Below, piece by piece: positions 12,926 through 24,000 of a DNA stretch of 64,000 nucleotides. The notes under the pieces are model-generated. The model saw nothing but the letters and a program-made list of their open reading frames with translations, did no database searches and had not been told where the DNA came from. Numbering within the stretch: position 1 is the first letter of the stretch; each line of letters opens with the position of its first letter. Source of the DNA: Trichoplax adhaerens (taxonomy: Eukaryota > Placozoa > Uniplacotomia > Trichoplacea > Trichoplacidae); contig NW_002060948.1 in NCBI RefSeq assembly GCF_000150275.1, positions 1,415,328-1,479,327 on the forward strand. The letters are read 5' to 3'. Made by a program: the position numbers and the translations under genes.

Positions 12926-15900
12926 CTATTGATCATTACAGCACGTCGTACCTGAACCCTTTCCAGATCTTCCTTGATTACCTTTATTCCCAGACCAGTT
13001 TTCATCATTCTGCGATTGTTGAACACGACGTCTATCTCGACTTTGTTCTCGCCAATCTGAAACGATCACTTATTAGTAAGATATCGCACTAGCAGATACT
13101 ATCCATTTATATGATTAATCTCCTACAGAATACCTCTACCTTTATTTATCTGGTATCCATGCCTTTCATGTAAAATTTTCTCATTCGTATCGGCTAAGGC
13201 ATATATCTATATAAGAATAAATGATTGCCAATACATGCTACTTAGTACTTCTACCAACGTGGTTAAATATGCTATCACATAAAATATTATATTCAGCTTA
13301 CCTTATCGGCAATTTGAATAGCTAAGTTCTGTAATTTTGTTGGTTCACATTTATGCATCATTAAAGTTTCTGTCGGTTCATCCCATGATGCCTGGAAACC
13401 CAAATGATAATAATATAACACAACAGACACATTAAATATATTAAAAGTAATATAAACTGACCTGCAATTCGTCATTCATAATCATTTTACTGATAGTTCT
13501 GTAAACATCGGAAGATTCCATTCCGAACATTTCTGACAAGCTACTTAGGCTATTATCAAAAATAAAGAAAATTAGGTATTACTTCCGTTTATATCGACGC
13601 AACATTTGTAACATGATTTACCTTAGTGAACTATAAACTCCACCGTACGTAAATAAGTAAGTTCGAAGGCTCTCTTCACGGATCTTCCTAAAAAATTGAA
13701 ATATTGAGACTGTTAGTGAAATCGTACATTCCATTTGAAATAAGAGGATAAAACATACTTTAGTAGCATCGCCTTAACAGTTTCAGGCTCCGTGAAAAGG
13801 TCCCAAACCTATAAATGATGTATAGATGGTAAAATAACTTGAGCAAAATAGTACTTTAAAATTCCTTAATAGCAATATATTTATGTTTCGCTAGTATGAA
13901 CCTTAATTCTTAAGATATAATCACTACATGCTTTCCAATCACCAGTTCTCATAGCATGGGCGGCTGCTATTACTTGTTCTCTCATATTTTCTGGTGGTCC
14001 TATTATTATAAACACGATTTCATGTTAGCAAATAAATTATTGTGTTACAAAGCAGAAAAAGTAACGCAACTAATTCCCAAGTATAATTACCAACCGACAA
14101 GTGTCTGACGTTCGCTATTCCTTAGCTGAAAGTGAAAATTTTTGCTTATAAGCCTGCGGCGGTTATACTCATGAGCTGTAAATACAAGAGCACATTCGTG
14201 TTTCCACGTTATTATTTAGTATAATTACATAGTTATATCTAAATAGGCAGTATTACTAACCAGCCATATAAGGAATTTCCAGGAGCATAGCTGACGTAAG
14301 ATAACAACATTCTATTAACTCTGTATTTATGTGCATATGAAATGGTATCTGGAAATAGAAGAAACTACCATGAGAACCTGCAATAGAGTGTCTAAATCCA
14401 TTGATTATAAGTGTAATTAAGGTACCTGTCGTTGGCGCTCGAGCTTTTCTTGGTCTTTCGTTTTATCCGATTGACGTTGAGAAAAACCCTTTTCATGTGA
14501 TTATAATTTTACAGTTAAAAAGGAACACCAGTACTTGGGTATTTACATATATATAATAAGCTAACCTGTGCCAATAACTCTCGAACACGATTTGTGACTT
14601 GTAACTCAACTAAACAGTTGTGAGCATTTTTAATAATTCCATGACGAAAAGCACACAAACCCAACTGTACCATAGTGCGATTATATAATACTTGCGTAGG
14701 TATATCTGAAAATTGAATTGATTCTTGCAAGTGTGACATTAGCATAAGATCTCTAGCATCAGTCCAACGATCATGTATGGCATGATGATACGTTTGACAA
14801 AGCATGGCTCGAGTACGAATTCTTTCTGTTTGATCTCTTTTGTAAATGTAGTTACATAGTCGTGCCATTTCTTCTTTAGAATTATTCGTGCCTTCCTCTT
14901 CTTCTTTGGGTTCACTTTTTTCTTCATCATCGTCATTATTTTCGCTCTTGGACGTTGTCTTGGCCAGTAAAGTATCATACTGCAAAGAAATTTATTTTAA
15001 ACCGGTGACATATTAAATATTAATGAAATATGGTATCTATAGTAGTTTAGAATAATAGGCCATACTAACGTACCTTATAATACATATGCTCAATTCTTCG
15101 TAAATAGACTTTGCAAGTATCAGACGCAGGAAAGTTATTTTTCTCTACTAATTTCTGAGTTCTCTTAATAATTGCTGTAACGATACTTTCATCCTTCAAT
15201 CTGCCAGAATTTTGTAATCAATCATTTATGGACAGTTAAGTAGGAATTTTTTTATCTTTACTACCCTTTACTGTCTATAAAGTAAGTTTAAATTGACGAA
15301 AAGCAAATATACCTCTGAACATATTCCAGAGAGTGTGCATCACATGATTGTAAAATCTTAGTAAATTCATCGTCCATTCTTTCCACCAAGGTAACTACAC
15401 ATCCTCGTACTTGGTATGGAAGATTCGGATCCTACATCAAATCATAAAGATTTAGATTTATTGCCCTTGAATAGGACAAGGCAACAATATAGAATCAGTC
15501 AGTTACGTACAATAATATTTTCAGATTCCTCTGGTATATTCATGCCAGTAGTAATCTCAGGATGATCTAACAGCATATCCACCAAAGTGACTATGAATTC
15601 GGTACACCTAATTATAAAAAAATATCAAGTAAGATAATCTATCTAAAACTTTTATCGAATATCGCATGCGGAGAACTAACATCTTCCAGTACTCTTGCTT
15701 CATGCTATTTACGAGGACAGCAACAGCACTATCGTAAATTGCTGATATCAATCCAACAAGTATCTTTACAGAGAGGGCAGTAGCTGCAAGAAAACGTAAT
15801 CATAAATAAAGCAAATTCATCATCGTAAGATAGATGCTGGAACGTATAAGAAAGATGCTTACATAAATTTTCGCGCGATGTGATCTGTAATAATTCCTTG

Positions 15901-18900
15901 AAGGTGTTGATAACTTCACGACGATCCGTAGACTATAAAGTAGATTGGTAAGATAATAAATTGTTTTTATTCCAATCAACAATAGGGTTTCCGATCGCAA
16001 GAAATTTGATCAAATTTTTCTTTACCTTTTTCCCTCGGACAGCTACAATCTCCTGAACTTTAACCAGTACCGATTCATTTGTAATTTCTGCATCTTTTCC
16101 AAATAAGGCCTTGTCGGGAGATTTATCTTTTGATACTTTTGCTTCTTCCGCCGATAATTCGTTATCATCTTTCGGAGCTACTTGCTTCGATCCTTTTCCT
16201 TTCCTTCTTTTGCTATCTCTTGCTACGGTTCCGGCGGTGCTAACATTCAGAATAGTCGTTATAAGGTGAGTAATCATAAGAAATGGATAGGCAGTATCAT
16301 TAGAGTATCGTCAACATCGCTACTATTACATAGAATTGCGCTTGTGAAATAGAAAGTGATCGCACTGACTATATTAACAAGCATTTATATATCGTATCGT
16401 ATTAGCAAATTATATTTTGTCAATCAGAGTATAATTTACATTGACGTAGATTAACGACGAGGATAGCAGTAATTGATTCGAACAAGATTGAATTACTAAA
16501 TGACTTATAGAGCGAAGGGTAATAACTAGAAGATGTCATCAATTAATCTCAATATTTTAACCGTTAATAATTAAATAAACTTACGACTTTAAGAAAATGC
16601 TAGGGCCTGTCGCCTTTGAACCACCACCACCTTCTTTATCAGACCCATCATCTTCATCTTCAGAAGCACTCCAGTCATCGCCATCACTCTCGCTTTCACT
16701 GCTGCCAGATTTCAAAAATTGGCTGCGACCAGTCGTATTTTCTGGCTTTTTTGTAAAGTCCATAACATCTCCATCATCCATATCTTCATCACTTTCATCT
16801 TCCTCTTCACCTGAAGTAATTATGTCCGTGAAGGTAAAAGAATGCCATTTAGTGTCTCTTTACATCAGTGAAGATGAAATAGTAATGCAAGCACTTAGTT
16901 TTTATTGTATATAGGGCTATATACCTGATACATTTGAATCTTCATCCACGTCGGGATTCTAAAACATTATTAAAGTAATAAGTATCTTTTAACTTTTAAC
17001 GACATGTAAGTATAATATTGAGTTACTACAACGCTATAGGGGTTACCTCTCGATACGCAGCCATATCATTTTCAAAGTCGCGAACATACTTCTTCATTTT
17101 TTGACGCAATGCACCTAAAGCCTATGAATTACAATAAGTATTACTTGCGTTAGTAATATTATTTTATGCCATATCGTAGCAAAATCTTCTGTATGAGATG
17201 TTATCTACTGCTGGTATCGAAGAGATTTTCTTTACCTTTGCATTGATTTTACTTAGCTTTTTCTTAGTATCTTTATCATCCCATATCTATTTGAATATTA
17301 ATAGCAACAGTAGCGATTTTAACAAGCACCATGGAATTCCCAGTTATCATTACAAAGTCAATGACGTTATTATCTTTTGCACTTTTTCATATAGCAATCT
17401 GTGATGTAGTTACCTCTTTAATATAGTCTTCCAATTCTACTAAGTACTTAACATAGAATTTAGGGATACCCGTTTTATCAATGATGTTCTTTGCCTTCTG
17501 ATAGATTTTCCCAAGGAGTTCAAAATCTGTATGATTGAAAAGTTTAAAGTTTTATATTATTAGACAAAAAGTGATAAAGATAGCACGATGCGAACATGAT
17601 AGTTAACCATAGAATAATCAACGAGAATTTATTTTAATGGTACAGTACAGTTAAATCTTTTTTATCTTGCCTGATAGCACTTTGGCAATGTCGTTAATTT
17701 TCTTATGGTTTTTAAGAGCTCTGATGGCATCTTTTAATTCATCAAATCTGTCGATATAAATTTTAGACTCGATATAACATTTTGACCGTATAAACAAAAT
17801 AAAAAGTGCGCATTTCCCGATTGCTGTACAGGACTGAAAAATGCAACACCAGACATTGCATATCCTCTATCAGTCGTTAATAGGATCGATATCACGGAAG
17901 CACATAATACTACCACATTTCAGTAAGGTACTTTTTGTTATAGTATTCATTCATAAAAGCATACAGTATTATGAAAAAGATGTTTCTGATATATTTATAA
18001 TTAATTACACTATCAACCTAGCTGTATCTGCTAATTACTGTTTTAATTTTAAAAGTCGATTCTACTACCATTCAATTCTATCTGTAATGTATTATCGCAA
18101 ATATGCATAGCAATATGCCTAAATGTTGACCCATGATTATATGCAAAAGTAAAACACGAGCAGATTCTACGGTGTATCTTAGGTAAGATTATCTTACTAA
18201 AAGCGTGTAGCAAACAATCACAGTCATATCCCAACCGTTTATCCTTATGGCTTTTAACCACTCTTTTGACATCATCTTCATCATCGCTCTGGGCAAATAA
18301 GCTATAATAGGTCAAAAATTGAATCCAATATTAGCTACCATGTTTCTAGTAGTGTGTATTACCAGTTTTGAAAGAAATTAAAATAAGATTATCCATACAG
18401 TACAATCCATTGCTGATGTTTTAATTACTATTGTCGACATTGTACAATTGCTATCAAGTATTTTTTGTGCTGTAGTTTGATTCAGATTAGGACTACTTGG
18501 TCTAGAAAGGACGCCAATATGTGATATATTGAAGACGTTTTCGATTGAACTATTGGATGTATGGTAGTTGTCATCCATTGATTGGTAAGTCACTACTTCA
18601 AGATGTCCTCTATACGGATGAGATATGCAAATTGAATCTTGTAGCGGGCAGCTATTCTATCCTCAGAAGAGCCGTGGTGTAGCGAACTCATTGAAAATGG
18701 CAGGTGACAAATCATTGGATATGATTTAGGCAAATACAACACCTAATAGTCACGTTTTGTGGAAGTATTATGTCAATGTTCATCCAGTCTACTAGCAAGT
18801 GCCAATACGAGTGAACAAAGATGGAACTTAACAAGTTTTAATAGGACTATGATGATGATTTGGCCACTTGTGCGGCTAGAAAAGGCATCGAATGAGAAAT

Positions 18901-19078
18901 ACAAAGACACTGAAGGAAGCCACTAGGCAATGTATGACTTGAAGGAAAATGAGCAGATATCAAGTGTTTCAATTACTATATTAAGAACAAACTTGGTTGT
19001 AATTCGTTGTGGTGCTTGTTCCTCTTCTGATGATGTGGATTCAGAGTCAGAATCTGAACCACCAAAGAAACGAGACAT
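12926..19078 (-). CDS. EIF3C: Eukaryotic translation initiation factor 3 subunit C
   Basis: Core PCI subunit of eIF3, which binds the 40S subunit and bridges to eIF1 and eIF5 in the cytoplasm. Twenty-five in-phase exons give 897 residues, close to human (about 913). From the 5' end: 18993-19078, 18236-18301, 17671-17747, 17414-17526, 17236-17286, 17047-17121, 16925-16958, 16585-16810, 16026-16239, 15863-15932, 15681-15783, 15511-15607, 15313-15431, 15074-15200, 14566-14979, 14426-14488, 14261-14348, 14095-14175, 13902-13999, 13759-13808, 13622-13687, 13462-13549, 13302-13391, 13140-13206, 12926-13056. Start [14 protein letters not shown] matches the family N-terminus, followed by acidic Asp/Glu/Ser tracts (residues about 165-240). 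[12 protein letters not shown]-type and [14 protein letters not shown]-type blocks and the PCI region (about 645-830, with [17 protein letters not shown]) are near-identical to the family. Intron 3 has a GC donor. The 5' end is divergent from beta adaptin. Confidence 0.97.
17669..17670 (-). other. EIF3C: GC-type 5' splice site, EIF3C intron 3
   Basis: On the minus strand the exon ends ATCAG and the intron begins GCAAGATA. Joining at this point restores the family sequence (KVLS-D-FELLGK) in frame. The only nearby GT (inside AAAGTGCTA) would put the next exon out of frame. GC-AG introns are a known minority class that require a strong donor context, as seen here. Confidence 0.85.
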
Positions 19079-21059
19079 GTTTGATCGATTTAACGTTAAT
19101 GGAGAGCTGCAAATCGACCCAGAACTTGGCAAGTTGGGATAGGAAAAACGTAGTCCGACAACGTGAAAATTTTACACATGCGTATAAGTATTTCTCAGTC
19201 CCACGGCGGACCGTCGAGGTTCCGGTACCTGTAAGCCGTACAGTACGTACTATACTACTGTACTGTATGTACTGTAGAAGCATTTTCCTTGATGGAGTCT
19301 GAAGCCTTTCCGATCGGTAGTACTGTACTGTACACTGTACACTGTACACTGTACAGGATACTGTACTGTATCCCATTCAGTAGTACAGCGTACTATACTA
19401 CACTTCGTTCAGTTCATCCCAGCGTATTGTACAGTATTGGAGTGGACAGGAGGGGCTGGTTTGCAACACTGCCCGCACGTGGCGCATGCTACTGCGTAAT
19501 GCACAGTGCGCACTGTACAGTGTACAGTGTACAGTACAGTACAGTCGTGATGGCTGTAGTGTACTGTACACTATCCATCTTTGACTGTGCTGTAGATTTC
19601 CAGTAGTAACAGTATCGTATACTGTACACTGTACACTACTGGATCCCATAGACAGTACACTGAGTACAGTATAGTAGTAACAGTACTGTACCTTCTGCAA
19701 GGGTGAAGTTGTCAATTTAAACTGACTGATTCTACAGAATGCAATCGGTCTGATTTGATAAATAAAAATACTCGTTGATTTTGAAGTGATTGAAATACCA
19801 AGATACTTGTGAGCGGCACTACAGTTGGAGTTCATTACGAGTTAAGAGCGCCATGACATGTACTCGACTATACCATCGTCTTTGAGGACCGCTGGCCCGA
19901 TTTGGACCGGACCAGACCATACCGTGCAAAACGGTACACTTATACTGTACTGTACAGTAATGTACTGTAGAGTAGAGTACTGTACGGTACTGTACTGTAC
20001 AGTACAGTACAAACCAAACTCGCTACAGTACAGTACAGTACTTTCAGGGGGTGACCCCAGAGTACTGTACTGTACTGTACAGTGTACAGTACAGTACAGT
20101 ACGGTACAAACCAAACTCGCTACAGTACGGTTTGTAAAGAGTGTACTGTACTGTACTGTACGGTACTGAAGAGAAAAGACACGGACAGCAGCAGCAGCGC
20201 TAAACGCCCCGTACAAAAATGTGCTCCTTGGAGTCTGGAAAGGGTCTCTACTGCGCATGATCTCTTCCAAGGGCGCTCAGTCACCAGTACCTGTACTGCG
20301 CAACACTTGGACTCAAATTATCCCGTACTGTACGTACTGCATAAATTGGCTCCATCGTACAGTACAGTACCGTACAGTGCTGTAATGCAAGTCTACTGTA
20401 GCTAGTTCCGTACATCACTGTCTGGCTGATAGAGATGAAAGAAAAACCGTTCCATCATCGAGGTGAAAAGCTTTTCTCCTCCTCATTTCCCACAATTCAC
20501 CGCTGCAACGCATTACGACACCAGTCAGTCTGTGCAACGATTCATCATCCTTTTGGTGTGAGTGCAGGCTTTGGGGAGCGGCCATTTTTCAGGCAGTTTC
20601 GTCTACAAACCGATAATTCTATCCATATTGATCAAGATTTTGTTACTTCCACGCTATTAATACAACAGTAAGTATGATTTAACATAATACATGGGTACTT
20701 GACCAGTGGAAGGGTATTTTTCCCCCTCTTTTACGACATACAATTATCTGGCGTCTACGCTATTTCACTTCTCTATTTCATAACTTTTGACTTCGTCACG
20801 CAGACACACTGCTATAGTGTTGTACAGGATAGCTCTCCTACATATTTAGATACTTTTTAGCTATACTTTTACAGTATTGGCCAAGGTAGTTGATGGTAGC
20901 TCGATGATTCAGTACAAGACTAACTTTTCTTATTACTGTATCCACCAGATATCAACCAAATTAATGCTAAACTCTTTCTGTGCTTGCATTGGACCTCTTC
21001 TTTCCTCAAATACTCCATTTAAGTAATAAAGACTTCTTTTTTTTTCTCTTTCAGCCATC
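19079..21059. other. Divergent promoter interval between EIF3C and beta adaptin
   Basis: About 2 kb between two outward-facing housekeeping start codons. It should hold both 5' UTRs and promoters. It is locally more GC-rich than its surroundings and contains the palindromic pentamer block listed separately. A 78-codon frame at 20435-20671 has no recognised similarity and may be leader sequence. A pyrimidine-rich tract ending TTTCAG lies just before the adaptin ATG, so a 5' UTR intron is likely. Confidence 0.6.
19230..20405. repeat. TACTG/CAGTA palindromic pentamer block
   Basis: About 1.2 kb with dozens of copies of TACTG and its reverse complement CAGTA, often in head-to-head runs such as TACTGTACTGTACAGTACAG. 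Heptamer-like CACTGTA runs (about 19318-19358) can pair with TACAGTG runs (about 19505-19545). Around 20030-20085 two pentamer arms flank the centre GGGGTGACCCC. A unique-looking segment, ACAAACCAAACTCGCTACAG, occurs twice in direct orientation (near 20007 and 20105). Chance open frames on both strands here are by-products of the repeat. It could be a non-autonomous transposable element or an expanded satellite. Confidence 0.85.
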
Positions 21060-24000
21060 ATGACGGACTCCAAATACTTCACCACTACTAAAAAAGGCAA
21101 GTAGCTACTGTGAATGATATATTCATTCATGCAAATAAACTTGCTCGATCGCTCTCGGTAGTACATAAATTGACAGGTTGATAGTCGAAATACCAACATT
21201 TTTAACCTGGAAATTCACTGCTATGCACATAATACGGCTCAACATGAGGGATACATCAGTTTAATTGTCTTTAAATATCTTGTATCTTATTATTTAAAGG
21301 TGAAATCTTTGAGCTCAAAGCGGAGCTAAACAGCGACAAAAAAGATAAAAAGAAGGAAGCTGTTAAGAAAGTAATTGCTAGCATGACTGTGGGAAAGGAC
21401 GTGAGGTAAATCATGCGATATTGTAACTACTGTTTACGACCGCGCTTGCAATGACATTCAACCTGATCAGTTATTATCGGTACTTAACTAGCATCGTTTT
21501 TTTATATATTAAAGTATAGCTTAGTCCTTCCACTTTCATCATCATCAATGTTCCTACTTTAGCTTCTGTTACTGATTCAAAAGTGATAATATCTTACTAT
21601 TGTTGCTGTACATGTCGTATTAACAGATTTGTATTTTTTTAATACATCAACGCTATTCAGCTCTCTATTCCCTGATGTTATCAATTGCATGCAAACCGAA
21701 AATTTAGAATTGAAAAAGTTGGTCTACTTGTACTTGATGAACTATGCTAAAACCCAACCTGATATGGCTATCCTAGCTGTCAATACCTTTGTCAAGGTTG
21801 ACCTTGTCTTTAATGTCTATTCTATATAGTATATTATTGATAATATAGTAAATTACCAAAGGTAACACAATTGTACAATATGATATACCATTAGGATTGT
21901 GAAGATCCCAACCCACTTATTCGAGCTTTAGCTGTAAGAACGATGGGTTGTATTAGAGTGGATAAAATCACTGAATACTTATGTGAACCTTTAAGAAAAT
22001 GCCTTAAAGATGAAGATCCATACGTTCGCAAAACAGCGGCTGTTTGCGTTGCTAAATTGCATGATATTAATTCCCAACTTGTTGAAGATCAGGGCTTCTT
22101 GGAAAGTCTCAGAGAAATACTATCAGATTCCAATCCAATGGTTTGTAACTGTTAATATAGAGCCATTTTTGAAGTAAAGCTGCATGCTTATTAGTACTAG
22201 TATTGGTGTAAGGTATGCTATTGAAGAATAATACTATTGACAGGTTGTTGCTAATGCTGTTGCCTCTTTGAGCGAGATTCACAAAACTTCTCCAAATCCA
22301 ACTGGTGTATTTGATATGAATTCTGGAACTGTAAACAAGCTCTTGACTGCTTTAAATGAATGTACTGAGTAAGTTGTGATTAAGCCTGCTTTTGATATTG
22401 CCTATAAGTAATGGAAATCATTATAAGTTATCCCTTTAGCGTATGTTGTATATCTTTGACATACTCTATTTTTCTATAGATGGGGACAAATCTTTATATT
22501 AGATGCTATTGCAGAGTACCAACCAGTCAGTGACCGCGAAGCACAAAGGTTACTATTTTGCAGCATGCATTACTGTTATATGTAATTTTATTCTAGTGAA
22601 ATTGTAAATACGTGCATGTTTTATATTGATGCTATCCCAATACTGAATTTTAAAAATATAGCATTGTCGAACGTGTAACACCACGTCTTTCTCATGCTAA
22701 TGCTGCCGTAGTATTGTCCGCTGTAAAGGTAATGGACTTTACATCTTCTGATAATATCTCCTTATACGGCGAATTTATAATTTATCCACTTTATCATTGC
22801 ATAGGTCTTGATGCAAATGATGGAAATTATAAAGAATGATCAAATTATTGACCAACTAAGCAGAAAGCTGGCACCGACATTAGGTACTAGTGGATTGAGC
22901 CTAAAACGTACTTTTGTTATTCAAGGGATTTTTTACTAAGAAGTGATCAAACTGTCTTGTTTTGGTTCAGTTACCTTGTTATCATCGGAACCTGAAATTC
23001 AGTATGTCTCCTTGAGAAATATTAACCTAATAGTTCAAAAACGGTGCGTATTTAGATTTAAGAATAATTATAATTAGTCTTATTGATGATGCAGCCATAA
23101 TTTGCCTATTTCGTCTTTATTAGGCCGGAAATCTTAAGAAACGAAATAAAAGCTTTCTTCGTTAAATATAATGATCCAATTTATGTTAAACTGGAGAAAC
23201 TTGATATTATGATTCGCTTATCGACTTCGAGTAACATTGCACAAGTATTAGCTGAATTGAAAGAGTACGTTATAAATAAATTGATCACTGATAATTAAAT
23301 TACTTGCATAATACACATTGAAATTCTTTAATTGCATTACGTATCGTAACAAGTTGCTTTAGCCATGAGCCTTATAACAGCAGCATGTAATGCTATAGTT
23401 ATAATCACTATTTAATGTAAATTTAATTATATTCAGATACGCAACCGAAGTTGATGTTGATTTTGTACGCAAATCTGTTCGTGCGATTGGTCGTTGTGCT
23501 ATTAAAGTCGAGGTTTGTACATTTAATAATTCGATAAATGAGGTATCGAGAATGTACGCTAATGAATGGTATAATTTTTAAAATTAGCAAGCCGCAGAGA
23601 AATGCGTCAGCACATTGATTGACCTTATACAAACTAAAGTCAATTATGTAGTCCAAGAAGCTGTTGTAGTCATTCGGGTGAGTCTATACATATATATATG
23701 TTTCTATCACAGCAAAGGTCAATTACGACTTTACAGCATTATTCATACATTCCTTTACGTCTTGCACTTTAGGATATATTTCGCAAATATCCTAACAAAT
23801 ACGAAAGTATCATCTCTACACTTTGTGAAAATTTAGATTCCTTGGATGAGCCTGACGCAAAGTAAGAAATTAATGTGATTGAGTTGGTAGTAATTTTAGA
23901 CATTGCCTCTAGTCATAATTTGTTTGCGACGGAAGTACTGCAGAGCAGAAACGTATATTCATGATGTTTCTGTTTTGATGTCTTCCAAGAGACTGCGCTT

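Noticed and set aside
13293-13475. Frame of 60 codons ending in EIF3C exon 23 as a separate small gene
   Set aside because: Its last half is the true EIF3C exon 13302-13391; the rest is intron.
14739-14978. 79-codon minus frame inside EIF3C
   Set aside because: Shadow in another frame of the 414-base EIF3C exon.
16597-16914. 105-codon plus-strand frame opposite EIF3C exon 8
   Set aside because: Antisense of an acidic, Ser-rich coding exon; Pro/Ser bias is the mirror of GAT/GAA/TCA codons.
19289-20405. Several overlapping open frames of 97-145 codons on both strands in the pentamer block
   Set aside because: They translate the TACTG/CAGTA repeats (Tyr-Cys-Thr-Val runs on both strands) and show no domain; frames on both strands are open simply because the repeat lacks stops.
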